Below are positions 1 to 7,567 of a stretch of DNA of 64,000 nucleotides, piece by piece. Under the pieces are notes generated by a model that saw nothing but the letters and a program-made list of their open reading frames with translations, did no database searches and had not been told where the DNA came from. Numbering within the stretch: position 1 is the first letter of the stretch; the number at the start of each line of letters is the position of its first letter. The stretch comes from Hymenobacter canadensis. Lineage in GTDB: Bacteria; Bacteroidota; Bacteroidia; Cytophagales; Hymenobacteraceae. The stretch is taken from contig NZ_CP114767.1 in the NCBI RefSeq assembly GCF_027359925.1, positions 4,452,501-4,516,500 of the forward strand, written 5' to 3'. Made by a program: the position numbers and the translations under genes.

Positions 1-171
1 CAGGTTCACGTAATACTCCGTGATGATCTGCCACGCGCCCAAGTTGTGCTGAATGAAATTGTCGTTCTTCTCTGTGAAGTCAATCACGCAAATCACCATC
101 ACCAGCACCAGCACCGTGAAGAAGAAGGCCGTGAGGAATTTCTGGAGAATGTATTTATCGAGAATTCGCAT
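1..171 (-). CDS. LptF/LptG-family permease, N-terminal fragment
   Basis: Only the first 57 codons lie in the window; the gene runs off the left edge. The peptide starts MRILDKYILQKFL and continues with a strongly hydrophobic helix (about residues 12-30) and then a polar stretch with FTEKND. This is the characteristic start of the YjgP/YjgQ (LptF/LptG) permeases, inner-membrane parts of the LPS transport ABC complex. It follows tgt on the same strand, an order I know from other Bacteroidota. The start codon is the ATG whose complement ends at 171, directly against a dispersed repeat. LptF cannot be told from LptG on this fragment. Confidence 0.75.
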   Translation of the reverse strand, partial: MRILDKYILQKFLTAFFFTVLVLVMVICVIDFTEKNDNFIQHNLGAWQIITEYYVNL

Positions 172-212
172 AAATCGCTGATTCGCGCTGATTAACCGTG
201 ATTTAGCTGATT
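171..212. repeat. AATCAGCG-type dispersed repeat, inverted copy
   Basis: This 42-bp segment is the reverse complement of 369-410 with one mismatch, at position 205. It abuts the permease start codon. The unit is made of reiterated words such as AATCAGCG. Together with the copies at 316-410 it fills much of the tgt-permease gap and could form a large stem in the transcript. Confidence 0.85.
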
Positions 213-315
213 TTGGAAGTTGAAATATCGATTCGCAAAATCAGCGAAAATGCAGGAATCGACAAGGGCAGGAAGAAAGCTCGCTGTTGCAGTAATTCAA
301 CTGTCAAAAGGTGAA

Positions 316-410
316 AATCAGTGAAATCACGATTAATCAGCGCGAATCAGCGATTGTCGAAAGGTGGGAATCAGCGAAATCACGGTTAATCAGCGCGAAT
401 CAGCGATTTA
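316..410. repeat. AATCAGCG-type dispersed repeat, two direct copies
   Basis: Two direct copies of about 40 bp lie at 316-355 and 369-408, differing at a few bases. Both are inverted relative to 171-212. The second copy runs into the tgt stop codon at 408-410. Copies of the same kind at gene borders suggest a mobile or amplified intergenic element rather than a gene-specific control site. Confidence 0.85.
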
Positions 411-1538
411 CAGCCGCGTCATCACCTGCTTCACCATCTTCTCCTTCCACTCGCGGAAGGTGCCGGCCAGGATCTGCTCCCGGGCCTGCTTCACCAGCCA
501 CAGGTAGAAGCTCAGGTTGTGGATGGAGGCCAGCTGCGGCCCCAGCATTTCCTTGCTCTGGAACAGGTGCCGCAGGTAGCTGCGCGAGTAAAACGTGCTG
601 ACGTGGCCACCGAGTTCGGCGTCAATCGGCTCGAAATCCAGCGCCCACTTCTTGTTGGTCACGTTCATGATGCCCTGGGTGGTGAACAGCATGCCGTTGC
701 GGGCGTTGCGGGTCGGCATCACGCAGTCGAACATATCCACGCCCAACGCAATGTTCTCCAGAATATTGGCCGGCGTGCCCACGCCCATCAGGTAGCGCGG
801 CTTGTCCTTGGGCAGAATGTCGCAGACGATTTCGGTCATTTCGTACATCATCTCGGCCGGCTCGCCCACGCTCAGCCCGCCGATGGCGTTGCCCTCGCGC
901 CCCTGCTCGGCAATGAACTCGGCCGAGCGCACGCGCAGGTCCTTGAACGTGGAGCCCTGCACAATCGGGAACAGGGTCTGCTGGTAGCCGTAGTGGCCTT
1001 CGGTGCTGTCGAAGCGGGCAATGCAGCGCTTCAGCCAGCGGTGGGTCATGTCGAGGGAGCGGGCCGCGTAGTCGTACTCGCAGGGCCAGGGCGTGCACTC
1101 GTCGAAGGCCATGATGATGTCGGCCCCGATGGTGCGCTGAATATCCATCACGCCCTCGGGCGAGAACAAATGCTGCGAGCCGTCGATGTGGGAGCGGAAC
1201 TTCACGCCTTCCTCCTTGATCTTGCGCGTGCCGCTGAGCGAGTACACTTGGTAGCCGCCCGAGTCGGTGAGAATGGGCCGGTCCCAGCCGTTGAACTTGT
1301 GCAGGCCGCCGGCCTTGCTGAGCACCTCTAGGCCGGGGCGCAGGTAGAGGTGGTAGGTGTTGCCAAGGATGATCTGGGCCTGCACCTCGTCCTTGAGGTC
1401 GCGCTGCTGCACGGCCTTCACGGTGCCGACCGTCCCGACGGGCATGAAAATGGGCGTTTCGATGGCGCCGTGGGCCGTGTGCACCACCCCGGCGCGGGCT
1501 TTGGTGTGCGGGTCTTGCGTTACTAAGTCGAAAGTCAT
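408..1538 (-). CDS. tgt: Queuine tRNA-ribosyltransferase (tRNA-guanine transglycosylase)
   Basis: 376 aa. Tgt swaps G34 of GUN-anticodon tRNAs for preQ1 in queuosine synthesis. The protein has the TIM-barrel motifs of the family: DSGGYQ around residue 92, GGLSVGEP near 220 and DMFDCVMPTRNARNG near 268. The usual C-terminal zinc site (CxCxxC plus His) is not visible: the region after residue 305 reads ELGGHVSTFYSRSYL instead. I recall the same loss in other Bacteroidota homologues. The start is the ATG ending at 1538, giving MTFDLVTQ; the longer open frame upstream is antisense to the neighbouring glycosyltransferase. It probably forms an operon with the downstream permease. Confidence 0.95.
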   Translation of the reverse strand: MTFDLVTQDPHTKARAGVVHTAHGAIETPIFMPVGTVGTVKAVQQRDLKDEVQAQIILGNTYHLYLRPGLEVLSKAGGLHKFNGWDRPILTDSGGYQVYSLSGTRKIKEEGVKFRSHIDGSQHLFSPEGVMDIQRTIGADIIMAFDECTPWPCEYDYAARSLDMTHRWLKRCIARFDSTEGHYGYQQTLFPIVQGSTFKDLRVRSAEFIAEQGREGNAIGGLSVGEPAEMMYEMTEIVCDILPKDKPRYLMGVGTPANILENIALGVDMFDCVMPTRNARNGMLFTTQGIMNVTNKKWALDFEPIDAELGGHVSTFYSRSYLRHLFQSKEMLGPQLASIHNLSFYLWLVKQAREQILAGTFREWKEKMVKQVMTRL

Positions 1539-1653
1539 GGTGGGGCAGTAGCCGGTGGTCGGTTGCTGGTGGTCAATTGTCAGATAGTCCTTGCTATGAT
1601 CGGAAGAACAAACTGCCAACTGACAACGAGCAACTGCCAACTGATTATGCGTG

Positions 1654-1689
1654 CAAAGGTACTCGGCCCATCCCGAATGCCTACTTTTG
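1654..1689. promoter_or_regulatory. Divergent promoter region between tgt and the glycosyltransferase
   Basis: Two TAnnTTTG elements face away from each other: TACCTTTG on the minus strand (complement of 1654-1661) for tgt, and TACTTTTG on the plus strand (1682-1689) for the glycosyltransferase. Neither has a clear TTTG about 20 bp upstream, so only the -7 elements support the call. A tandem of AACTGCC/AACTGAC words precedes it (about 1615-1645). Confidence 0.5.
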
Positions 1690-1709
1690 CGGGCTAATTC
1701 CCACGCTGC

Positions 1710-2831
1710 GTGTTGCCCGTTCATTTCTCCCCGGCCCTTTGGCTGCTGCTGGCCACGGTGCTGGTGCAGCTCTACTACGCCGCCTACTACTTCTGGCCCT
1801 TCGCCACCCGCCCGCCCGAGCCCACCGAGGCCGGGGCCGAGCCGGTTTCGGTGCTGGTGTGCGCCCATAACGAGCTGGAAAACCTGCGCCGCCTGCTGCC
1901 GCTGCTGCTCCGGCAAGAGTATCCCGCCGGCTTGGAAATCGTGCTCATCGACGACCGGTCGGAGGACGATACTTACCTCTACGCCCAGCAGCTCAGCCAG
2001 TACTACCCCAACTTCCGCCTCGTCACCATCGGCCGCACGCCCGACGGCCTGTCGCCCAAAAAATACGCCCTCACGCTGGGAATCAAGTCGGCCCGCTACC
2101 CGCAGCTGCTCTTCACCGATGCCGACTGCATTCCGGCCACCAACCAGTGGGTGCAGCACTTGGCCGCCGGCTTCCGGCAGCCCGCCGATATGGTGCTGGG
2201 CTACTCGGCCTACGCCGCCGAGCCCGGTTTTCTCAACAAGCTGGTGCGGTTTGAAACCCTGCTGACCGGCGCGCAGTACCTCTCGTTTGCGTGGCGCGGC
2301 CAGCCCTACATGGGCGTGGGGCGCAACCTGGCCTATACCCGCGGGGTCTTTGCCACAACTAAGGGCTTTGCTTCCCACATCCGCAGCCTGTCCGGCGACG
2401 ACGACCTGCTGGTGCAGGATGCCGTGGCGCGGGGTGCGCGCGTGGCAGTGGTGGCCGAGCCGGTGGCCCACACGCTCAGCGAACCCGCCACCACCTGGGG
2501 CGGCTGGTGGCGGCAGAAACGGCGGCATCTGTCGGCCGGCCGCAGCTACCGTCTGGCCGACCGGCTGCGGTTGGGAAACTTTATCGGAAGCAATCTGCTT
2601 TTCTACGCGGTTAGTTTAGGGTTGCTGTTTTCCCAGCCCGATTGGATACCTTTGGCCGGCCTCTGGGTGGTACGCACCGGCCTGGTGTGCGCCACCTACC
2701 AGCGTCTGAGCCGGCGCCTCGATGACCCATTGCCGGTGGCGCTGCTGCCGGTGTTAGACGTTGTCTACTTTTTTTATTATCTCGCTTTAGGAATGTCGCT
2801 GTTCCTCTACCGCAACCTCCGATGGAAGTAA
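1710..2831 (+). CDS. Membrane-bound family 2 glycosyltransferase
   Basis: 373 aa. An N-terminal membrane helix (about residues 8-30) precedes a GT2 catalytic domain with VSVLVCAHNE, LIDDRSEDDT, the DxD-like FTDADC, GDDD as the acidic catalytic motif and WWRQKRRH as a QxxRW-like motif. Two or three hydrophobic helices follow at about 290-365. This is the layout of inner-membrane sugar transferases that build cell-surface glycans or glycolipids; donor and acceptor cannot be read from sequence. Its 3' end overlaps the start of the next gene by 10 bp, so the two are probably cotranscribed and translationally coupled. Confidence 0.88.
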   Translation: MLPVHFSPALWLLLATVLVQLYYAAYYFWPFATRPPEPTEAGAEPVSVLVCAHNELENLRRLLPLLLRQEYPAGLEIVLIDDRSEDDTYLYAQQLSQYYPNFRLVTIGRTPDGLSPKKYALTLGIKSARYPQLLFTDADCIPATNQWVQHLAAGFRQPADMVLGYSAYAAEPGFLNKLVRFETLLTGAQYLSFAWRGQPYMGVGRNLAYTRGVFATTKGFASHIRSLSGDDDLLVQDAVARGARVAVVAEPVAHTLSEPATTWGGWWRQKRRHLSAGRSYRLADRLRLGNFIGSNLLFYAVSLGLLFSQPDWIPLAGLWVVRTGLVCATYQRLSRRLDDPLPVALLPVLDVVYFFYYLALGMSLFLYRNLRWK

Positions 2832-3439
2832 ATAATCAGGAAAAACAATTCTCTGCCAAAGCCAAGCACGACTTCAAGCTGATCCGCGCCGCCGTGGAAA
2901 ACAGCGACGAAAAGGCGTACGCTGAGCTGATGCAGATTTACAAGAAGCCGGTGTACCACGTGGTGCTGAAGATGGTGCGCAACCCCGACGACGCCGACGA
3001 CCTTACCATCGAAGCCTTCGCCAAGGCCTTCCGCAACCTGCACAAGTTCAACCCCGAGTTTGCCTTCAGCACTTGGCTGTTTCGCATCGCCACCAACAAC
3101 TGCATTGATTTTATCCGCAAGAATAAAATCAAAACGATGTCCATCGACTCGGCCATCAAGATTGACAACGGCGACGAAATCACCATCGACTTCCGCGACC
3201 AGAACCTGAACCCGCAGGAGACGACCATCAAAAACCAGAAGATCGAAATCATGCAGCACGTGGTGTCCCGGCTGCCTGATAAGTATCAGCGCCTCGTGAC
3301 GCTGCGCTACTTCGATGAGCTGAGCTACGAGGAAATTGCCCAGGAGCTGAAAGCGCCCCTTGGCACCGTGAAAGCCCAGCTGCACCGCGCCCGCGAGCTG
3401 CTTTATGACATGGTGAAAAATAAAAAGGAAATCATATAA
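2822..3439 (+). CDS. RNA polymerase sigma factor, sigma-70/ECF family
   Basis: 205 aa. Region 2 is clear at about residues 35-85 (PDDADDLTIEAFAKAFRN, then FSTWLFRIATNNCIDF). Region 4 is at about 150-197 (LPDKYQRLVTLRYF, SYEEIAQELKAPLGTVKAQL), a helix-turn-helix for the -35 element. There is no anti-sigma gene next to it; instead it overlaps the upstream glycosyltransferase by 10 bp. A strong terminator follows at once. Bacteroidota genomes carry a conserved ECF-like sigma of this type, but I cannot assign a regulon. Confidence 0.92.
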   Translation: MEVNNQEKQFSAKAKHDFKLIRAAVENSDEKAYAELMQIYKKPVYHVVLKMVRNPDDADDLTIEAFAKAFRNLHKFNPEFAFSTWLFRIATNNCIDFIRKNKIKTMSIDSAIKIDNGDEITIDFRDQNLNPQETTIKNQKIEIMQHVVSRLPDKYQRLVTLRYFDELSYEEIAQELKAPLGTVKAQLHRARELLYDMVKNKKEII

Positions 3440-3441
3440 GT

Positions 3442-3469
3442 AAAAAAAGCCCCGCAAGGGGCTTTTTTT
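3442..3469 (+). terminator. Rho-independent terminator after the sigma factor gene
   Basis: A perfect stem (AAAGCCCC / GGGGCTTT with A and T tracts) around the loop GCAA begins two bases after the stop codon and ends in a run of seven T. Confidence 0.93.
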
Positions 3470-3474
3470 ATCCC

Positions 3475-3568
3475 GTCATTCTGAGCTTGCGAAGGATCTT
3501 ATCACGTCTGCATTGCCGCTGACCGAGTCAGTTCAACGTGATAAGGTCTTTCGCAAGCTCAGGATGAC
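3475..3568. repeat. GTCATTCTGAGC-type inverted repeat, copy 1
   Basis: 32-bp arms at 3475-3506 and 3537-3568 with three mismatches. The arms start GTCATTCTGAGCTTGCGAAG. Related elements occur at 23596-23691, 43056-43147 and 49521-49622. It lies between the sigma factor terminator and rsmG, and it explains why the open frame extends upstream of the true rsmG start. Confidence 0.85.
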
Positions 3569-3584
3569 AGATGCCGTCGGTGTT

Positions 3585-3592
3585 TACCTTTG
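3585..3592 (+). promoter_or_regulatory. TAnnTTTG promoter element of rsmG
   Basis: TACCTTTG lies 7 nt before the ATG at 3600. With the normal distance from this element to the transcription start, the message would be leaderless or nearly so. I see no convincing TTTG at the -33 position. Confidence 0.5.
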
Positions 3593-3599
3593 CCCCACT

Positions 3600-4226
3600 A
3601 TGCACATGCTTCCCCACTACTTCCCGCACCTCACCGACCACCAGCGCCAGCTGTTCAGCCAGCTCGATACCGAGTTTCGCGGCTGGAACGAGCGGCTTAA
3701 CCTGGTAGCCCGCACCGACGTCGATAACCTGGCCGAGCGGCATTTTCTGCACTCGCTGGGCATTGCCAAGGTGGTGGAGTTTGTACCGGGCTCGTCGGTG
3801 CTGGATGTGGGTACGGGCGGCGGCCTGCCCGGTTTGCCGCTGGCCATTCTGTTTCCGGAGGTGAAGTTTCATCTGGTCGACAGCATCGGCAAGAAGATTC
3901 ATGCCGTGCAGGAAATGGCCCGCGACCTGGGCCTCACCAACGTCACGGCCGAGCAGACCCGCGCCGAGCAGCTGCGCCCCAAATACGACTACGTGGTGAG
4001 CCGCGCCGTGGCGCGCCTAGCCACCTTCCACACTTGGATTGCGCACCGCTACAAGCCCCAGCACGAAGCCGCGTCCAACAGTGGCCTCTACTACCTCAAA
4101 GGTGGCGACCTGACCGAGGAAATCGACGAATCGGGTCTGAAGGCCACCATCCACAACCTGAGCGACTTCTACACCGAGGATTTCTTCGAAACTAAGAAGG
4201 TAGTGTTCGTGCCATCCGGCCGCTAA
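3600..4226 (+). CDS. rsmG: 16S rRNA (guanine527-N7)-methyltransferase
   Basis: 208 aa from the ATG at 3600. The frame stays open upstream to 3513, but that part lies in a dispersed repeat. The protein has the RsmG layout: FRGWNERLNLVARTD near the N-terminus, HFLHSLG, then the SAM-binding glycine loop VLDVGTGGGLPGLPLAI at about residues 67-83, and a C-terminal YYLKGG element. It methylates G527 of 16S rRNA near the decoding site. Its stop codon is only 4 bp from the stop of the convergent hydrolase gene, leaving no room for a terminator. Confidence 0.95.
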   Translation: MHMLPHYFPHLTDHQRQLFSQLDTEFRGWNERLNLVARTDVDNLAERHFLHSLGIAKVVEFVPGSSVLDVGTGGGLPGLPLAILFPEVKFHLVDSIGKKIHAVQEMARDLGLTNVTAEQTRAEQLRPKYDYVVSRAVARLATFHTWIAHRYKPQHEAASNSGLYYLKGGDLTEEIDESGLKATIHNLSDFYTEDFFETKKVVFVPSGR

Positions 4227-4230
4227 AAAG

Positions 4231-5214
4231 TCAGGCCGGCACGGCGGCCGTCAGGAACTCCACGGCGCGGCGCTCGGAATAGTACGCGCCGTCCGGCGTG
4301 CCTTCGCCGAAGCCCACGTGGCCGCCGTCGGAGGGCGTTTCCAGGAACACGAACTCGCTGCGGGCGGCCGCGTCGCGCGGGAAGCAGGTAGGCGGCAGAA
4401 ACGGGTCGTTTTCGGCATTCACGAGCAGTGTCGGGATGCGGATGCCGCTCAGGTAGCGGCCGGAGCTGGCGTGCTCGTAATAGTCCTCCGCCGACTTGAA
4501 GCCGTGCATCGGTGCCGTAAATCGGTCGTCGAATTGTGGGAAATCCAGGAGCTGGTCGAGGTCGGTGAGGTCAATCTGGTCGGGCAGCAGGGCCGCCTTC
4601 TGGCGCATCTTTCCGCGCAGTGTTTTCAGAAAGCGGTTGAGGTACACCCGGTTTTCGAGGCGGCCGATGTGATAGGAGCTGGCCCTGAGGTCGGTAGGAA
4701 CCGAAAACACGGCGGCGCGCTCCACCTCGTCCGGCACCCGCGCCGGGTTTTCGCCCAGGTATTTGAGCGTGACATTGCCGCCGGCTGAAAAGCCAGTCAG
4801 GAAGATGCGCTGGTAGCGGGGCGTGGCCAGGGCGTGGCGCACCACAAAGTCGAGGTCGTCGGTGTCACCGAGGTGGTAGGAGCGGAGCAGGCGGTTCATT
4901 TCGCCGCTGCAGCTGCGGTAGTTCCAGGCCAGCGCGTCGAAGCCGGCCTGGTTAAGGGCTCGCACCATGCCGCGCACATACGGCCGCGAGGCGTCGCCCT
5001 CCAGCCCGTGCGACACGATGCAGAGCGTATCGGCCGGGGCATGCGGCTGCCGCGACCAGTCGAGGTCGAGAAAGTCGCCGTCGGCCGTTTCCACCCGCTC
5101 GCGCTGGTAGTGTACCTCCGGCACCTCGCGCCACAGGCTGGGCACAATGGTTTGCAGGTGGCCGTTGAACATATAGAACGGCGGCTGATAGCGGGAGTCG
5201 GCAACGAGTGGCAT
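4231..5214 (-). CDS. YheT-family alpha/beta hydrolase
   Basis: 327 aa, close to the usual size of the YheT/ABHD1-3 hydrolases. The family N-terminus (PPFYMFNGHLQTIVPSLWR) is clear. The expected catalytic residues are visible: the nucleophile elbow GFSAGGN (Ser about 143), an acid in NAENDPFLP and a His in DGGHVGF. The oxyanion region is SHGLEGDASR. The substrate of bacterial members is unknown; eukaryotic relatives act on lipid esters. No signal peptide is seen, so it is probably cytoplasmic. Confidence 0.88.
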   Translation of the reverse strand: MPLVADSRYQPPFYMFNGHLQTIVPSLWREVPEVHYQRERVETADGDFLDLDWSRQPHAPADTLCIVSHGLEGDASRPYVRGMVRALNQAGFDALAWNYRSCSGEMNRLLRSYHLGDTDDLDFVVRHALATPRYQRIFLTGFSAGGNVTLKYLGENPARVPDEVERAAVFSVPTDLRASSYHIGRLENRVYLNRFLKTLRGKMRQKAALLPDQIDLTDLDQLLDFPQFDDRFTAPMHGFKSAEDYYEHASSGRYLSGIRIPTLLVNAENDPFLPPTCFPRDAAARSEFVFLETPSDGGHVGFGEGTPDGAYYSERRAVEFLTAAVPA

Positions 5215-5273
5215 GGGCGAGGGCGGCTAACTAGGGTGCGGTGTGGTTGGTAGGATGCCCGGCAGATCTGTAT

Positions 5274-5303
5274 AGAATTTAGTGCTTCTGGCGCGATTGT
5301 CAA
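5274..5303 (-). promoter_or_regulatory. Candidate promoter of the YheT-family hydrolase gene
   Basis: On the minus strand, TTG (complement of 5301-5303) is followed after 19 bp by TAAATTCT, an imperfect TAnnTTTG. It lies about 60 bp before the start codon at 5214. Confidence 0.4.
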
Positions 5304-5399
5304 CCCTGTTTTACAAATAAAGTTCGGCATGCCTACTGCTCAGGTAAGCAAGTCCCGCGAGATTATTCGGCGTCCGAGGCGCAAATTCCGGGCGGTCTG

Positions 5400-5430
5400 T
5401 TTGCACTTTCCATCCAAACCCTTACCTTTG
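5400..5430 (+). promoter_or_regulatory. Bacteroidota-type promoter of rpsT
   Basis: TTTG/TTG at 5400-5403, 19 bp, then TACCTTTG at 5423-5430. This matches the -33/-7 consensus of the Bacteroidota housekeeping sigma factor. Predicted 5' UTR about 45 nt. Confidence 0.8.
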
Positions 5431-5479
5431 CCCACCCAATCCGAATTGAAACCGAGCAGAACGTTCATTTCTCCTACAC

Positions 5480-5737
5480 ATGGCAAATCATAAGTCAGCC
5501 CTCAAGCGCATCCGTTCCAACGAAGCTAAGCGCGTGCTGAACCGTTACCAGGCAAAATCTACCCGCACAGCTGTTAAGAAGCTGCGCGCCACCACCGATG
5601 CTTCGGCTGCTCAGGAGCTGCTGAAGAAAGTATCGTCGATGCTGGACCGCCTGGCCAAAAAGAACATCATCCACAAGAACAAAGCCGCCAACAATAAGTC
5701 GAAGCTGGCTAAGTTCGTGAAGTCGCTGGCCGCCTAA
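5480..5737 (+). CDS. rpsT: 30S ribosomal protein bS20
   Basis: 85 aa, very basic, starting MANHKSALKRIRSNEAKR, the classic S20 N-terminus, with the typical helical hairpin and Lys-rich segment KKNIIHKNKAANNKSKLAKF. It binds 16S rRNA early in 30S assembly. It stands alone, with its own promoter and terminator. No upstream autoregulatory structure could be recognised. Confidence 0.97.
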   Translation: MANHKSALKRIRSNEAKRVLNRYQAKSTRTAVKKLRATTDASAAQELLKKVSSMLDRLAKKNIIHKNKAANNKSKLAKFVKSLAA

Positions 5738-5769
5738 GCAGCACCAGTAACTTTCTGCTCTTTTGATAG

Positions 5770-5801
5770 AGAAGGCCCCGTGCGCAAGCGCGGGGCCTTC
5801 T
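5770..5801 (+). terminator. Hairpin terminator after rpsT
   Basis: Stem GAAGGCCCCG / CGGGGCCTTC around a 10-nt loop, followed by TCGTGTTT rather than a clean T run. Confidence 0.75.
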
Positions 5802-5863
5802 CGTGTTTCGGGCGCATAGTTTATTTCCTATCTTTTGGCAGTCATATCTTTTCCTAGCGCTAT

Positions 5864-7360
5864 ATGAAACATCTGTACCAATTATTGCTGCTCTTGAGCA
5901 GCCTCACAGCCTTGCCCGCCACCGCCCAGAACTGGCGCCCTTTCCGGCCCAACGGCGACGTGCACGCCTTCCGCGGTACCTCTGCGGACACCGTCCTGAC
6001 CCTGCGACTCGACTCAGCCGGCGTGCACGGCACCGACTCGGTGTACTACTTCAACCGCATCATGCGGCGCACCGGCAGCTTTGCCTGGCAGAAGGCTCGC
6101 AACAACCAATTCGGGCAGCAGCTGCGCTACACGCCCGCCACGCGCACCTACGTGCTGTTCTGGGACGGCGGCCCCGATACCGGCCTGAGTCTCAGTTACG
6201 CTTTGGTATTGAAGCCGTTTGCCCGCGTTGGTGATACGTGGAGCAGCTTTTTCACCGATTATGGCTTAACCACCACGCTGGTGTCACGCGGCACGATGAT
6301 GCTTGATGGTGTGCAGGATTCCGTAGCCACTTTTCGGGCCGGCAATAATCCCGGCGTGCTGGTGGTATTGAGCAAAAACAACGGGCTGGTATCGGGACCG
6401 GCTGATTTGCGGTTTGGGGTGCCAGCGGCCCGGCAGCTCACCCTGGCCCGCCGCCCCGCACCCGCCGGCCTCAGCTACTACAACCCGCTCACGCTGCTGA
6501 ATCTGCAGCTAGGCGACGAGCTGGGGTACCAGTACACGCAGTTCACCAGCAATCCAATCGGGTGCGGCAGCGGCAACGTACTGCGCCGCATACTCATGCG
6601 TCAGCTCACGGCCGACAGTCTGACCTACATCTGCCAGGAGCAAAGCCGAACGGTGTATAGTGGCGCGCCGGGCTGCGTTCCTGCCAGTACTACCGTTTCG
6701 CCCGTATCGCGGGTGCGCATGTCGGCCTCACTGCGCACCGGGCAGTGGCGTGGCAGCAGCAGCGACCGGCTGAGTCCGTTGCGCGCCCCGTTGCTGTCCT
6801 ACGCTTACCAGCAGTTGCCTTTTAATGCGGTGCTCATGGGCTATCCGGTGGTCAGCAACCGGCCGGGCGGCGCCTGTAGCGGGCCCGCGGCGTTGCAGAC
6901 AGAAGTGCTGTACAACCGCACCGGTATTGGCTATACGCCAGGGCTGGATGCCCTGAATCAGCAAACCCTGAGCGCACCGGGCGTGGGCTTCGTGCGTGAT
7001 TTGGAATACCAGCTCACCTATACCCGCCGTACCAGCAGCGGCACCCTGCAGACCTGCGGCTCCCGCACCGATTTCGCCACGCTGCTGCCTACCAGAGCGG
7101 CGCGGGCGGCGGCCACGTTCCAGCTCTATCCTAACCCCGCGGGCAGCAGCGCCACGCTCACGCTGGCCGGCCCGGCTCGCACCGCCACCACCGTGCGCCT
7201 GCTCGACGCGCTGGGGCGCACGGCCGGCACCTGGCCACTGGCCGCCGGCCAAACCGCCATGGTGCTGCCCCTGCAGGCCCTGGCGGCCGGCATGTACGTA
7301 GTGGAGGTACAGGCCATCGGCGAGCGGCCGCAGCACCTGCGCCTGCAGTTGGAAAAGTAG
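5864..7360 (+). CDS. Secreted protein with T9SS type A sorting domain
   Basis: 498 aa. A signal peptide (MKHLYQLLLLLSSLTALPATAQ) is cut after Ala-Gln. The body has no recognised enzyme motif. The last 80 or so residues form a T9SS C-terminal sorting domain: FQLYPNPAGSSATL at the start, then LLDALGRTAG and a final LAAGMYVVEV block. This routes the protein through the type IX system to the surface or medium. Several Cys residues in the middle could form disulphides. It stands alone between rpsT and the convergent pyk. A TATCTTTTG element lies 27 bp upstream. Function unknown. Confidence 0.85.
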   Translation: MKHLYQLLLLLSSLTALPATAQNWRPFRPNGDVHAFRGTSADTVLTLRLDSAGVHGTDSVYYFNRIMRRTGSFAWQKARNNQFGQQLRYTPATRTYVLFWDGGPDTGLSLSYALVLKPFARVGDTWSSFFTDYGLTTTLVSRGTMMLDGVQDSVATFRAGNNPGVLVVLSKNNGLVSGPADLRFGVPAARQLTLARRPAPAGLSYYNPLTLLNLQLGDELGYQYTQFTSNPIGCGSGNVLRRILMRQLTADSLTYICQEQSRTVYSGAPGCVPASTTVSPVSRVRMSASLRTGQWRGSSSDRLSPLRAPLLSYAYQQLPFNAVLMGYPVVSNRPGGACSGPAALQTEVLYNRTGIGYTPGLDALNQQTLSAPGVGFVRDLEYQLTYTRRTSSGTLQTCGSRTDFATLLPTRAARAAATFQLYPNPAGSSATLTLAGPARTATTVRLLDALGRTAGTWPLAAGQTAMVLPLQALAAGMYVVEVQAIGERPQHLRLQLEK

Positions 7361-7389
7361 CATAGGCTTCAGCCTGTGCCGTGCGGGAG

Positions 7390-7483
7390 TAGTGAGTGCC
7401 GAGTATTTAGTATGGAGTATCGAGATGCTTGATGATTGCCTTAATACTCGGTACTGAGTACTCGGTACTCCATACTGAGCACT
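7390..7483. repeat. GTACTGAG/GAGTACT-type imperfect inverted repeat
   Basis: Built of words such as GAGTAT, GTACTGAG and CTCGGTACT. The pair 7408-7424 and 7461-7477 is inverted, 15 of 17 matching. A related element lies at 9945-10046. It sits between a plus-strand gene and the convergent pyk, just before the shared terminator. Confidence 0.65.
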
Positions 7484-7490
7484 AAAACCA

Positions 7491-7522
7491 AAAGCCCGCC
7501 GGAAGCTATTCCGGCGGGCTTT
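7491..7522. terminator. Bidirectional terminator between the T9SS protein gene and pyk
   Basis: Perfect 12-bp stem AAAGCCCGCCGG / CCGGCGGGCTTT with an 8-nt loop, with A and T tracts on both sides. It serves two convergent genes. Confidence 0.9.
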
Positions 7523-7537
7523 TTCGTGTGTTGTGCG

Positions 7538-7557
7538 GCACAGGCTAAAGCCTGTGC
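7538..7557. repeat. Short GCACAGGCT hairpin
   Basis: GCACAGGCT and AGCCTGTGC form a perfect 9-bp palindrome with a 2-nt spacer. A related GGCTTCAGCCTGTGC lies at 7365-7379, just after the stop of the T9SS gene. Confidence 0.6.
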
Positions 7558-7567
7558 TACATCAGCG

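Noticed and set aside
316..410. CRISPR-like array
   Set aside because: Only two direct copies with a 13-bp spacer, plus one inverted copy; no cas genes in the window.
1539..2528. Upstream extension of the tgt reading frame to 2528
   Set aside because: It is antisense to the glycosyltransferase and lacks family similarity; the ATG ending at 1538 gives the normal Tgt N-terminus.
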